Notes: generated by a model not told the origin, from the sequence alone. A DNA stretch of 64,000 nt from Adiantum capillus-veneris (GCA_014529385.2 CM043950.1:74533935-74597934), one strand, 5' to 3'. Shown: positions 1 to 12,018, counted from the stretch's first letter. A program made the numbers and translations.

Positions 1-542
1 GGAGGATGATGCCATGGAGGATTTTCTCAAATTTTTCTCCACATGTGACACATGAAGATGAAGGGGCGACTGTCCTTAAGGATGTGACATCCACACCTCT
101 ATATGATGAATTTCAATACTCCTTCCTATACGAGCATGTTTAAAGCTCTTAAACCTACAAACCAAGTATGGTTGAAGCAACACAAGTTTTATGAGCCTTC
201 TAAAGTAAGTGGTCTTTATAGCTCTTCCTAGTATTAATTTTAATAAATTTTAGCACGATTCCTAATTTTTTTATTAGGCTTATGAAAGATTTATTTTCAA
301 ATGGAAATCCAATTCCCAAGTCAAGACATCATGCAAGAAATATTTGATTGGACTAATAGTGCATTCATGCATGTATAAATAATTGCATCCTATTTTGTTG
401 TGAACATGTGGATGCCTCAAATTGTCCCACATATTGAGGATGGCAATACATGAAAAAAAGGAAGTTGTTGTAAAGAAAGTGCCACACAAAGTATTGAGAC
501 AGTTTCCTATCATACCTTGCATCCAACACATGTTTCAAAGCA
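1..542 (+). pseudogene. CACTA (En/Spm) TNP2-like transposase relic, upstream half
   Basis: The plus strand carries a decayed TNP2-type (Transposase_21) protein. The clearest stretch is at about 455-540, reading VPHKVLRQFPIIPCIQHMFQ, which lines up with IPQKVLRHFPLLPRIKHFFE in the intact transposase at 33197-33936. Just upstream, a Cys-containing stretch (about 410-450) matches the zinc-like CPKC region of the same protein, and about 90-140 matches its DTSLYNG region. Stops and frameshifts interrupt it throughout. The gene is cut at 542 by a copia element and resumes at 5162, so this is one half of a split relic. An intron-like AT-rich stretch lies at about 210-280. The family call is firm from the alignment with the intact copy in this window; exon limits are not. 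Confidence 0.7.
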
Positions 543-733
543 TGTGAGTGTGTGCACGATGCATGCGAATTGCGAGTGTGAGTGAGGAAGGAGATAGGTG
601 CCCAGAGTGTTGCTGGAGGTTAGCATAAGTATTAACCCCTCACTACTCCTTATTAATCTATATTACCAAAGAATAGATAAGGTTAGAACGATCAATGTGA
701 TGGGTGTTTGACCAATTGGATTGAACTTTAAAA
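543..733 (-). repeat. 3' LTR of the copia element
   Basis: It aligns over its length with 4971-5161, with many substitutions. The best block is the CCTCACTACTCCTTATT core at about 637. It begins TGTGAG on the plus strand. The inner edge near 733 is set by the length of the other LTR rather than by a clear polypurine tract. Confidence 0.6.
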
Positions 734-858
734 ATCTACCATTTGAAGCCCAACGTGGCCCAAGTGACAATGTGTGTAAGTATGTACATCCATAGAAATG
801 TGAATCAATCCTTTGGCCTCACCCTACACACATCATTTCCATTTTCGTATGAACTTTC

Positions 859-1287
859 CTAGCTCAATGTGCCTGCTAGCCAATATGTCACGATCACATG
901 ATAATGAACTTCTATGTGTTTTCGTTTGGAGTGAAACACAGGGTTCTTTGCTAATTCAATCACACTCTCAATATCGCAATGCAATGCTTGAGCCTGAGTA
1001 ATGCCAAGATCTCCCACGAGGAGAGCTAACCACATACCTTCCTTGTTGCTAGCATGAGAAACTACCACATACTCTATCTTTGTGGAGGAAGATGATGTAT
1101 TTTGGATACATGATCTCCATGACATGGTTACTCCAATAGACAAGAATACATAACCAAAAGTGGATCTTTGACTATCCACACAACCCACACGATTCCCATC
1201 AGTGTAACCCACAATGGATGCGTCTCTATACCCAAAGCATAAGCACTTGCCTACCTTACCTTTCAGATATCTCAAGATGTGCTTCAC
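859..1287 (-). pseudogene. Copia RNase H fragment
   Basis: The 142-residue minus-strand frame reads as the copia RNase H. It has ILRYLKG at the start, then GYTDGNRVGCVDSQRSTFGYVF in place of the usual YxDADWAGCxDxRRSTSGYxF. Further on are an E-Y-V-V active-site-like stretch (STKIEYVVVSHAS), CDIESVIELAKNPVFHSKRKHIEVHYH, and an abrupt end. The enzyme would degrade the RNA strand of the RNA/DNA hybrid during reverse transcription. The first catalytic Asp is kept but the following DW is changed to GN. The domain lies downstream of the RT fragment, as expected for copia. Confidence 0.8.
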
Positions 1288-1478
1288 TCCTTTCGAGTGT
1301 TTCTGCTAAGATTCTCCATAAACATACTAACCACTCCCACTGCAAATGAAATTTTTGGTCTTATGGCTACAATGGCGTATACAAAATGACCAACAACTAA
1401 AGAGTATATCACCTTTGTCATTTCCACTTTCTCAGCATCAGAATTGGTATCATCATTCTTGCTAAGTTTTTTACATGC

Positions 1479-2300
1479 CTACATTGGGGTACTCAATGTA
1501 GCCTTCCTCCCCGCATATTGCAACATTGCAAGACTTTTGGATATAATTTTCCTAAGACAACTGTCGTATTCCATGCTTCTAATCTCACTTGAGTCACATA
1601 CCAAGAAAGTGTTCACATCTCCCAAATCTTTCATAGAAAATTGCATGTTACATAAATTATTCAAGATGGAAATCTTGTCTTAAGACTTCCTGGATATGAG
1701 AAAATCATCGATATAAAGTATCAAGATGATAAGTGAACCATCATTCGACTTACACGTATACAAGAATACTTAAGCTAAGAGAACACATATTCTCTCCCAA
1801 TGTGAGTGCACTAGGCCTTGAGCTTTATGCCTGACCAGTTTTTTGCCATAGCTAGGAACTTTTGGAAGACACTAAAGACTTTGTCTTTTCTCTTCAAGAG
1901 ATAGGGCCACACCTTTTGAGTAGAGTCATCCATAAAAGTCAAGTAATATAATTCCCCCTACATTCTTATGCAACATAGGCCCACATAGATCATTGTGTAC
2001 TAAATCTAGAGGATACCCTAACTTTCAATCTAATTGGGATGAGGCCAGCCCAATCTCTTTTGTGTATACGCAATGCTCACACAAACTAAAATCATAATAG
2101 TTTAACACACGTATATAGCCAGTTGTTGTAACTTCTTCATCCCCTTCTAGCTCATATGACTAAGACAACTATGCCACAACTTAGTAGAAGGCAGCTTGGC
2201 TACATAAACAGAGTTCTCTTTCACAAAAGAGACATACAAGGAATATAATGAGCTAGGGCTTATGACTTTGAGAATGAGAAATTTACCTTTCTTTTATCAT
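1479..2300 (-). pseudogene. Copia integrase and reverse transcriptase remnants
   Basis: Reading the minus strand from 2300 down gives a degraded integrase zinc region (WHSCLSH near 2170; CEHC near 2080). This is followed by DLVHNDLCGPM near 2000 and a core stretch with FMDDSTQKVWPYLLKRKD near 1910. An RT catalytic motif LYIDDFLI follows at about 1700-1725, then MKDLGDVNTFL...STPM at 1479-1664. The integrase runs almost directly into the RT active site, so the front half of RT and the rest of integrase have been deleted. Several stops and frameshifts confirm a dead gene. The HHCC, DD and YxDD motifs in order leave little doubt about the family. Confidence 0.75.
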
Positions 2301-2369
2301 CCAAGAACCATTGTGAAACACCGATCATCAAGTTATCTTGATGAAACCAATCTCTTAGTCTCTACACAG

Positions 2370-4425
<2,056 letters not shown>

Positions 4426-4956
4426 CTATGGCTACGCTTGTATGCTATCTGTGTGTGTGAAGTACACACACAGTCGCATCTATGTGTGTATGCATGCACA
4501 CAAACTCTTGCACTACCTTCGTACTCTACATTTTCCTTTTCTATTATGTAATGCTACATTACTCTAATTACGTGTGTTTTGATTTCCAACTATTGCGCTA
4601 TAGAAAGCATCTCAAACTAGCAATATGCTAAGAGCTTCAACTTTTAGCACTACAATATCTTCAAGACTATAGTAGCGCTCCATACAGAAATAAAAACCAC
4701 TACTGTTATTTATAATAATCTTCAATACTACCTTCTACCATTGTTATCCCTTTGATTAAAACTTGTGCTATTTATTGTACCTTCTCTATGGTCAATGCTG
4801 GTCGCTTTAGAATTTTGCTACTTCCCCTTCACTTCAATCTTCATAGTGATTGTTGACTATCAACCTCCTACTTAAGCTTCCTACTTCAAGGTTTGGAACC
4901 TTAGTTTATTTCAAGGCTTGTGCATGCACTCCAAAAAGTGAGACAAAAAAAACCTT
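4426..4956. other. No recognisable gene; expected gag region of the copia relic
   Basis: This stretch lies where gag of the minus-strand copia element should be, next to the primer-binding site. No gag or zinc-knuckle motif could be read on the minus strand. A short TG/AC-rich run (about 4447-4502) is the only visible structure. Confidence 0.4.
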
Positions 4957-4968
4957 GCTTTGATACCA
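4957..4968 (-). promoter_or_regulatory. Primer-binding site (initiator tRNA-Met) of the copia element
   Basis: On the minus strand it reads TGGTATCAAAGC, one mismatch from the canonical plant copia primer site TGGTATCAGAGC. It lies two bases inside the 5' LTR. Confidence 0.75.
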
Positions 4969-4970
4969 AC

Positions 4971-5161
4971 TGTGAGTGCATGTGCAATGCATGCAAAGTG
5001 CCAGTACGGGTGATGAAGGAGATAAGTGCACAAAGTGTTGGTGGAGCTCAATGTGGAATTTAAACCCTCACTACTCCTTATTGATCTATATTACGAAAGA
5101 AAAAATAAGTTTATTACGGTCGGTGTGACGAGTGTCCTACTAGTTGGTCTAAACCCTAACA
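4971..5161 (-). repeat. 5' LTR of the copia element
   Basis: On the minus strand it starts TGTTAGGG and ends CTCACA, i.e. TG...CA termini. It is the partner of 543-733. Its outer edge adjoins the resumed TNP2 relic. Confidence 0.62.
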
Positions 5162-5600
5162 AGCAAGGGGGTTTCTATGCTCATTTCATGGCACCACACT
5201 CACCTATCATCATATGGAGATATGAGAGCATAAATAAACTTTATAGCATGGTAGCATATGGAAGACTAGATGGTGTTAATCCCTTGGGAATGAGATCTAC
5301 CTCATGGAGCACAATGGCTAATGGTGTTGGTCAACTACAATATCTCACTATGGATGGCAATCATGTAGGTGTTTGTGTTGCTTTTTCTTTTAATCCCAGG
5401 TCCCCACAAAGCAAAAAGAGTGGATGTGTATCTTGAACCTCCAATAGAGGAACTCAAGATGTTATGGCATGCGATTCAAATTCATGACCTGTTTGCATTG
5501 GCTGGGAGACGAGATGCGTAGATTCATGGGATTTTGATGTGGATTATGCATGACTATCTAGGCTATTCAAAATGTTCTTGTGTGTTTTGGAGAGTTCTTA
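5162..5600 (+). pseudogene. CACTA TNP2-like transposase relic, downstream half
   Basis: This continues the relic cut at 542. It reads LDGVNPLGMRSTSWS (about 5268-5312), matching MDGVNPFGQRSTSYS of the intact transposase. A frameshift follows, then VDVYLEPPIEELKMLW (about 5418-5465) and AGRRDA then IHGILMWIMHDYLGYSKCS (about 5500-5580), matching VYLRPLLEELQQLW and RGILMWTMHDYPGLTECS. A stop falls between GRRDA and IHGIL. The transposase would bind and cut CACTA ends; this copy is dead. Beyond 5580 an AT-rich stretch may be the intron found at the same place in the intact gene. Confidence 0.82.
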
Positions 5601-6011
5601 AAATATATTTTTCTAATATATGCTTTCAAGCTCTCAATTGTTTTTTCTCATTTTTGTTTCTATCACTTGATATATTTGTATTATTTTTCTTACCAACTTG
5701 GAAACTTTCCCAGTTATCATGCATCTCCAAAGTGCGGCTCCTCACTTGTGGCAAACATCTTGGAGCACCTCAAGAGCACACTCTATGAAAACCATCACCA
5801 CTCTTTTCTCATAGCACAACCTCACTTCAGCCACCCTCGATTGGAGCCCCCCCACACCCAATGAGGGTGGCCCCCAAGATGGAAAGGTACTCCGTGTTAG
5901 CAACAAGCTGCAATTTTGGATAACATTTTTTGGAGCTTTTATTGTAAAAGCACTTATTATTTTGATAAATTGGGAATGTTGTAACTCCTACTTTCTAGAT
6001 AAACAATGTAA
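5601..6011 (+). other. Intergenic junction, no gene recognised
   Basis: The first 150 bp are AT-rich and may be an intron of the TNP2 relic. The rest holds no motif that could be assigned and leads directly into the truncated gypsy RT at 6012. No LTR or primer site was found, so the gypsy element lost its 5' half here. Confidence 0.4.
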
Positions 6012-6837
6012 TTGATGAGCTCGGGCTACAAGCTTCCAGATTGTATCAACCTACAAAGATATGTCACATATGTTTTTCAACCGTTCTTTGGAACATCCAT
6101 AAGAGTGTTCATTGATGATTTTTGTATATATAGCTCCCGTATTTCACATTTAGAAAAGGTAACTGAAGGTTTGGCCAAGTTGCAATGCCTAGGTGGGCAA
6201 TTAAATGTGGATAAATGCCACATTGGGGAGAGTAAAGTCATTCTACTAGGTCATGAAATTTCACCAAAAGGTATGAACGCCGACCCAAGTAAGGTGTCCG
6301 CACTCATAGCCCTACCTTCACCAATGATCGCATGTCAATTGGTCTCTTTTCTACAGAAGGTGAGGTACTTAAGTAGATTCATACATCTACTATCACAACT
6401 TGTTCTACCACTGCAACAACTCACTCAAAGATCAACTTTCACTTGGGACGAGGAAAGCAAACATCACTACAACAAGGTAAAGGAGGTCTTAGCCACTCTG
6501 CCAACTATCTCACCACCTAAGTGGGATGAAAAATTCTATGTCACCTCAAGTGTTGGTGATGACTCATTGGGGGCTGTGCTACTCCAAAAGGATACGACGA
6601 TATCTTTCATGAGGCCAATCTACTTCTCTAGTCGAATGATGATAGCAAGAGAGAAAGGTTTCACCCATGTGGAACACTTAGTCCTAGCTCTTAGATTTGC
6701 AACTACAAAGTTTAGGTCATATTTGCTGCCTAAGCAATTTGTGATTCTAACCACGGATGAAATATTTCCCTATGTTGTACAACACATGGATGTTTCTGCT
6801 AGAATTACTAAATGGATAGTTTGACTACACGATACAG
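6012..6837 (+). pseudogene. Ty3/gypsy (Tat lineage) RT C-terminus and RNase H
   Basis: The frame opens in the middle of reverse transcriptase: FGTSIRVFIDDFCIYSS carries the catalytic F-I-D-D. It continues through the thumb (GGQLNVDKCHIGESKVILLGHEIS), the connection region (KVRYLSRFIHLLSQLVLPLQQLT) and a gypsy RNase H (YVTSSVGDDSLGAVLLQ...MRPIYFSSRMM...LALRFATTKFRSYLL...ILTTDE). It stops at 6824 by TGA and resumes in frame at 6862. The RT fingers, protease and gag are missing, so the copy is truncated at its 5' side. It is closely related to the minus-strand element at 55701-56750, which supplies the lineage call. Confidence 0.85.
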
Positions 6838-6861
6838 GTAGAAAGCACGACGAGGTCAAGT

Positions 6862-8150
6862 TTGGGAAGACTCATGACCTACCAAGTCTTTGAAGGGAAG
6901 AAGAAGCAATCTAAGGAAGGAGAAGTCCGATTACCTCCAGTACCACCGATGGTAGAAGGAGTACACTCTCTCTATTTTGATGGAGCCTACAAGCGAGCGT
7001 CCGACAAAGCAACTGCAGGCATAGTGGTCTTTGATGACAAAGGGACAAAGGTATTTTTGTTGGGCCAATTGTTAGATTCACATTCTAACAATGAAGCTCA
7101 GTATGCAGCACTAACCAAGGGTCTACAATGGTGCGTCTCGCAAGGTGTACACCGCCTTAATGTATTTGGGGATGCTCTACTTCTGATAAGGCAAGTAAAT
7201 GGAGCATGGACATGCAAGAATCCTAGCTTAAGGACTCACTTAAGTGGTGTAAAAACCTTGTTGGGTAAGTTTGAAGAAGTTCAAATACACCATATCCAAA
7301 GGGCTCAAAACCAAGAAGCAGATGTCCTAGCAAGTGAAAGACTACAGGAAGTGGTGGTTGGAGCAATAAAACTAAAGCTCCTTCTATTTCAAGGCAGTGA
7401 TGCCTTGCCTGACATCATGCATTTTTTGGAAACAGGCGAATGCCCATCAGATTTAAGAAAGGGACAGAAGCAGTGGCTGACGCGGAAGGCCACAAGGTAT
7501 CGACTCATCAATGACGGTTTGTACTGTAAGGGTAAGGACCAAATACTCAGGAAGGTCCCGCTCTCTCAGGAAATCACGGGAGTAATTGCTAGCTGTCACG
7601 ACGGGGTTTGTAGTGGTCACTTTACCCTAGACATAACAAGTAGGAAAATCTTGCAGGCAGGCTTCATATGGCCTAGCCTCAACCGTGATGTACACCACTG
7701 GTGCAAAATGTGTAAGTTGTGTCAAAAGGCCGGCACTAGGTCACTTATGCCTGAACCACAGACACCTATTCTCTCATATGGCCCATTTGAAAAATGGGGT
7801 ATCGATGCCATTGGGCCATTACCTAGGGCCAACTTAGAAAAATTCTACATTATCATGGGGGTCGACAACATGACTAGATGGGCAGAGGCTACATCCACCA
7901 CTAGAATCATAGTAGTAGAGGTAGCTAAATTTATCTACGAGCACATATGTTGTAGGTTTGGCACACCTTTAGAGATCATCTCTGATAGAGGTCCAGGTTT
8001 CAAAGCAGACTTGGTAGGAGAATTAATGCACAAACTGGCCATTACAAGGAGGCACTCTTCACCATATTACCCTCAATGTAATGGCTTAGTTGAAAAGGTA
8101 AATGGAATGGTTTCTAAAATTATTACCAAGCAGGTAAAAAATCATCCTGG
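6862..8150 (+). pseudogene. Tat-lineage second RNase H (aRH) and integrase, interrupted
   Basis: After a linker, YFDGAYKRASDKATAGIVV starts a second, archaeal-like RNase H. Its four catalytic acids are visible: D in FDGA, E in SNNEAQYAAL, D in GDALLLI, and D in QNQEADVLA. This dual RNase H marks the Tat branch of plant gypsy elements. The integrase follows: zinc region H-D-G-V-C-S-G-H...CKMCKLCQ, core Asp in WGIDAIGPL and in ISDRGPGF, then HHSSPYYPQCNGLVEK with the catalytic E. The frame is continuous until 8150, where the non-autonomous LTR element is inserted; the C-terminus resumes at 11399. The open frame past 8150 is read-through into that element. Confidence 0.9.
8146..8150 (+). repeat. 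Target-site duplication CCTGG, left copy (A)
   Basis: CCTGG directly precedes the left LTR. The same five bases follow the right LTR at 11394-11398. Removing the insert and one CCTGG rejoins the integrase reading frame. Confidence 0.95.
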
Positions 8151-8292
8151 TGTTGAGCTTATATGTGAAGCTACTCATTATATGGCTTCTCTCTATATGG
8201 CACCCAGGTCCCCTCTATATATACATCATCTCATGTGTGTATTCTACACACTTTGGGGTTCTACTTCTGTGTTCTCTCCTTCTCTCCCAACA
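8151..8292 (+). repeat. 5' LTR of copy A (142 bp)
   Basis: Starts TGTTGAGC and ends CCCAACA. It differs from 11252-11393 at three visible positions. TATATATA-rich stretches near 8216 may serve as its TATA element. Confidence 0.93.
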
Positions 8293-8306
8293 TGCTATCA
8301 GATCAG
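8293..8306 (+). promoter_or_regulatory. Primer-binding site of copy A (degenerate)
   Basis: TGCTATCAGATCAG follows the LTR directly. Copy B has the canonical TGGTATCAGAGC at the equivalent place, so this is a mutated initiator tRNA-Met site. Confidence 0.8.
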
Positions 8307-8319
8307 TACGTTTTTGTTT

Positions 8320-9800
8320 TCGATTTTTCTCCTGATCAAAATCGATTTTGCAGAAACTACACGCGTGAGAGATTGGAATCGATGTGGTCTACAACTTTGC
8401 AGAAGGAAGTTTCTTCAAATTCTGCACCGATTTTGAGTTATCGTTCACGGACTCCGTACATACCTGAAAAACAGCTTCCGCGTTTTGTTTTTGATTTTTC
8501 TGCTAATTGGAAACGATTTTGCAGAAACTACCCGTCCGAGAGACTGGAATCAATGTGATCTACAACTAAAACAGCTTCCGCGTTTTGTTTTTGATTTTTC
8601 TGCTAATTGGAAACGATTTTGCAGAAACTACCCGCTAGAGAGACCGGAATCGATGTGGTCCACAACTTTGCAGAAGGAAGTTTTTTCAAATTCTGCAGCG
8701 ATTTTGAGTTATCGTTCACGGACTGCGTACATACCTGAAAAACAGCTTCCGCGTTTTGTTTTTTATTTTTCTGCTAATTGGAAACGATTTTGCAGAAACT
8801 ACCCGCTATGGAGACCGGAATCGATGTGGTATACAACTTTGCAGAAAGAAGTTTTTTCAAATTCTGCACCGATTTTGAGTTATCGTTCGCGGACTGCGTA
8901 CATACCTGAAAAGCAACTTTTGCTTTTTGTTTTTGATTTTTCTGCTAATTTGAAACGATTTTGCAGAAACTACCCCTCAGAGAGACTGGAATCGATGTGG
9001 TCTACAACTTTGCAGAAGGAAGTTTTTTCAAATTCTGCACCGATTTTGAGTTATCGTTCGCGGACTGCGTACATACCTGAAAAGCAACTTCCGCTTTTTG
9101 TTTTTGATTTTTCTGCTAATTAGAAACGATTTCGCAGAAACTACCCGCGTAAGAGAGACCGGAATCAATGTGGTCTACAAGTTTGCAGATGGAAGTGTTT
9201 TCAAATTCTGCACTGATTTTGAGTTATCGTTCGCGGACTGCGTACATACCTGAAAAGCAACTTCCGCTTTTTGTTTTTGATGTTTCTGCTAATTAGAAAC
9301 GATTTCGCAGAAACTACCCGCGCAAGAGAGACCGGAATCAATGTGGTCTACAACTTTGCAGATGGAAGTGTTTTCAAATTCTGCACTGATTTTGAGTTAT
9401 CGTTCGCGGACTGCGTACATACCTGAAAAGCAACTTCCGCTTTTTGTTTTTGATTTTTCTGCTAATTGAAAACGATTTTGCAGAAACTACCCGATTGAGA
9501 GACTGGAATCGATGTGGTCTACAACTTTGCAGAAGAAAGTGTTTTCAAATTCTGCACCGATTTTGAGTTATCGTTCGCAGACTGCGTACATACCTAAAAA
9601 GCAATTTCCGTTTTTTGTTTTTGATTTTTCAGCTTATTGAAAACGATTTTGCAGAAACTACCCGCGTGAGAGACCGGAATCGATGTGTTCTACAACTTTG
9701 CAGAAGAAACTACCCGCGATGGGGATTGGAATCGATGTGGTCTATAACTTTGCAGAAGAAAGTTTCTCTAAATTCTGCACCAATTTTGGGTTATCGTCTC
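8320..9800 (+). repeat. 171-bp leader tandem repeats of copy A
   Basis: The landmark CAGAAACTAC recurs at 8351, 8522, 8622, 8793, 8963, 9135, 9308, 9481 and 9652. The period is therefore 170-173 bp (mostly 171), with one shortened 100-bp unit. A partial unit follows near 9701. Because 171 is divisible by three, one frame stays open over several units (8485-9123) and repeats a 57-residue peptide (core CRNYP, MWSTTLQKEVFSNSAPILSY, SRTAYIPEKQLP). Each unit also holds a CTAAT and TTTTGCAG pair that resembles a plant branch point and 3' splice site. No known domain is recognised. It could be a structural leader rather than a protein. Confidence 0.9.
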
Positions 9801-10089
9801 GGACTGCGAATATGTTTGAAAATCAAAATTTTACTTTTTGCTTTTGATTTTTCTCATAATTGAAAACTTCTCAATTATATTTTTCTTCATCAATCATATA
9901 TTTGTTACTGACGTAACTTTGCTGCAGAAGCCAGTTACACATCGTTCCGATTCAGTCGAGCCGTTGATGATCGTCCAAATTCTATGGAGCTACTGTTGGT
10001 ACATGATCTTTTGTTATATGATATACTCATTCATTGATTCTCGTATAATTATTCTTTTAGAGATATAGTTTACATCGTTTTATTGATAA
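9801..10089 (+). other. Single-copy interior of copy A
   Basis: AT-rich sequence between the two tandem arrays. It is also present in copy B at 41860-42140. No gene or motif was assigned. Confidence 0.6.
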
Positions 10090-10545
10090 TTTCTCATTGA
10101 TACCATAGTGATTTTGATGGTACCATGATGATGTTTTGTTAATACTTTGGTCATGGTGATTTTCGTTGATACCATGATGATATGTCATTGATACCATGGT
10201 TATTCTCGGTGGTGCCATGATGATATTTCGTTGATACCATGGTTATTCTCAGTGATTCCATGATGAGATTTCGTTGATTCCATGGTGATTTTTATTGATA
10301 CCATGATGATGTTTTGTTGATACCATGGTTATTCTCGGTGATACCATGATGTTGTTTCGTTGATACCATGGTTATTCTTGGTGATGCCATGATGATATTT
10401 CGTTGATACCATGGTTATTCTCGGTGATGCCATGATGATATTTCGTTGATACCATGGTTATTCTCGGTGATGCCATGATGTTGTTTCGTTGATACAATGA
10501 TTATTCTCGGTGATATCATGATGCTTTTCGTTGATACCATGATCA
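10090..10545 (+). repeat. 43-bp minisatellite of copy A
   Basis: The unit is a 21-bp half (GATACCATGGTTATTCTCGGT) plus a related 22-bp half (GATGCCATGATGATATTTCGTT), each centred on CCATGRT, repeated about ten times with substitutions. Stops are present in all frames, so it is not coding. Confidence 0.9.
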
Positions 10546-10675
10546 TTTATTCATTTTTATTGACATAATGATGATATTTTGTTAAAACTTTGATTGTATT
10601 CATTGATCACTACATTGATAAATGTTGTTTTATGTAGTATATACACATATCATTTGTATCACGTAATCACACATT

Positions 10676-10903
10676 TTGTACTTTTACGTTTATACTTTAT
10701 GTACCATATGTTGTCGTGCGTATATATGTCGTCAAAAGAGTGGCGTCGCGAACCATCTCTTATGGCATTGTGAACGTAATTATTTCATTAACGATGCTAA
10801 TAATTTTCATGACATGTTTTTTTTTGGAGTCTATGATCTATGTAGGATTGATCAAAGAATTGATTTTATGAAGACAAACTTGGTGACAATAAAAGATTTA
10901 TGA
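10676..10903 (+). CDS. Small ORF shared by both copies of the non-autonomous element
   Basis: A 75-residue frame beginning MYFYVYTLCTICC. It is Cys-rich at its start and ends MKTNLVTIKDL. Copy B has the same frame at 42914-43141 with few changes. It matches no family that can be recognised. Conservation may only reflect recent common origin, and a coding role is doubtful. It may equally be chance. Confidence 0.2.
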   Translation: MYFYVYTLCTICCRAYICRQKSGVANHLLWHCERNYFINDANNFHDMFFFGVYDLCRIDQRIDFMKTNLVTIKDL

Positions 10904-11187
10904 AGATATGTTTGGTGATGCCATATTGATGACAACATGAAGACATGTTTGGTGATGCGATATTGATGACAAGCTACACAGCAGATTCACGGAGACACTT
11001 TTGATTACAAGCTAATTGATAGCTTTTACACCTCTTTATTGAACCTTTGTATTCATTATTGTATTTGATAGGAGTAATGTAACTCCTCATAAAACATTCA
11101 TTGTAAAAGGGGTGATGTAGCTCCTCGTAAACATTTGTATATTCAATGATTTTTATAATATAACGGTGGGTGTATATAGAGCTGTGG

Positions 11188-11251
11188 GTTTTTCCCTTGA
11201 TCCCCCAAGGGTTTTTTCATCCACAGTTAGGGACCCTTATTTGAGCGGGGG
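11188..11251 (+). promoter_or_regulatory. 3' hairpin and polypurine tract of copy A
   Basis: CCCTTGATCCCCCAAGGG (about 11203-11220) can fold as a short hairpin. GAGCGGGGG (11243-11251) then abuts the right LTR as the plus-strand primer tract. The same layout occurs before the LTRs at 43490 and 25110. Confidence 0.75.
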
Positions 11252-11393
11252 TGTTGAGCTTATATGTGAAGCTACTCAATATATGGCTTCTCTATATATG
11301 GCACCCAGGTCCCCTCTATATATACATCATCTCATGTGTGTATTCTACACACTTTGGGGTTCTACTTCTGTGTTCTCTCCTTCTCTCTCAACA
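11252..11393 (+). repeat. 3' LTR of copy A (142 bp)
   Basis: TGTTGAGC...CTCAACA, the partner of 8151-8292, followed directly by the target duplication CCTGG. Confidence 0.94.
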
Positions 11394-11990
11394 CCTGGAG
11401 ACTGGGATAAGTATCTACTACCAGCTTTATGGGCCTACAGAACTTCATTTCATACATCCTTGGGATTCACACCGTATCATCTGGTATTTGGTAAGGAAGC
11501 AATCTTGCCCATTGAAGTGCAACTACAAAGTCTCAAAGTAATGGCAAGCCAAATTCAACAACCCAACATGCATTTGAGAGATCACATCATCAACTTGGAA
11601 AGACTGCAGCTGGACAGAGAAGAAGCAATAAATTATTATGCGGCACAAGCAGAGCATAGACGACTTAGCTCTAACCAGCATCTCCGGAAAAAAGAATTGA
11701 AGAAAGGAATGTTGGTGCTCCTCTATGACAATCGCTTCAACACGTGCAAGGATAAGAAACTCCTGCTCCGATGGGAAGTCCCTTTCATCATCAGGAAAAA
11801 GTATGCCAATGGAAGCTACCAGCTTATGGAGGCTGATGGACAACTTCATAAAACCAGGGTAAATGGTTGGCGAGTTAAACCTTATTTTCTTCCATTTGAC
11901 CAGGCTCCACCAATTGACATTCCAGATGAGGACACACCATCAGCCACCACCTTCAACGATAATGATCAAACAGATGAGCTAGAGACATGA
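11394..11990 (+). pseudogene. Tat-lineage integrase C-terminus, resumed after the insert
   Basis: The frame continues the integrase interrupted at 8150: PGDWDKYLLPALWAYRTS, then GFTPYHLVFGKEAILPIEV. A coiled helical stretch (about 11590-11700) and the C-terminal DNA-binding fold (KGMLVLLYDNRF...LRWEVPFIIRKKYANGSYQLMEADG...VNGWRVKPYF) follow. It ends at TGA near 11990 after an acidic tail. It corresponds region by region to the minus-strand integrase at 53707-54441. The complete pol C-terminus shows that the insertion, not decay, is what split the gene. Confidence 0.92.
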
Positions 11991-12002
11991 ATGCCTCTAG
12001 CC

Positions 12003-12018
12003 AAAAGGGGAGGGCTAA
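12003..12018 (+). promoter_or_regulatory. Polypurine tract of the first gypsy element
   Basis: AAAAGGGGAGGGCTAA sits immediately before the TGATGG start of the LTR. The minus-strand Tat element carries GGGGGAGGGCTAA before its own TGATAG LTR start, so the tract is shared within the lineage. Confidence 0.8.

Larger units (their letters stand above)
8151..11393 (+). mobile_element. Non-autonomous copia-like LTR retroelement, copy A
   Basis: A complete 3,243-bp element. It has 142-bp LTRs (8151-8292 and 11252-11393) with TG...CA ends, and a perfect 5-bp target duplication (CCTGG). A Met-tRNA-type primer site lies next to the left LTR and a G-rich polypurine tract next to the right one. The interior encodes no gag, protease, RT, RNase H or integrase. 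It consists of 171-bp leader repeats (8320-9800), a 43-bp minisatellite (10090-10545) and a 3' segment. The last 65 bp before the right LTR closely match the 3' end of the pol-bearing copia element at 25040-25109. That, plus similar LTR length and termini, suggests it is moved in trans by a copia relative. The two LTRs differ at three visible positions. A second copy lies at 40825-43633. Confidence 0.93.

Noticed and set aside
280-531. Minus-strand 83-residue open frame
   Set aside because: The plus strand at this place encodes the TNP2 relic; the minus frame is its shadow.
8320-9800. Regularly spaced repeats that could suggest a CRISPR-like array
   Set aside because: Units are contiguous 171-bp copies without unique spacers, in plant retroelement DNA with LTRs and a tRNA-Met primer site.
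11166-11990. A single 274-residue open frame starting in the LTR element and ending in integrase
   Set aside because: It is read-through across the right LTR and target site of copy A into the resumed gypsy integrase, not one gene.
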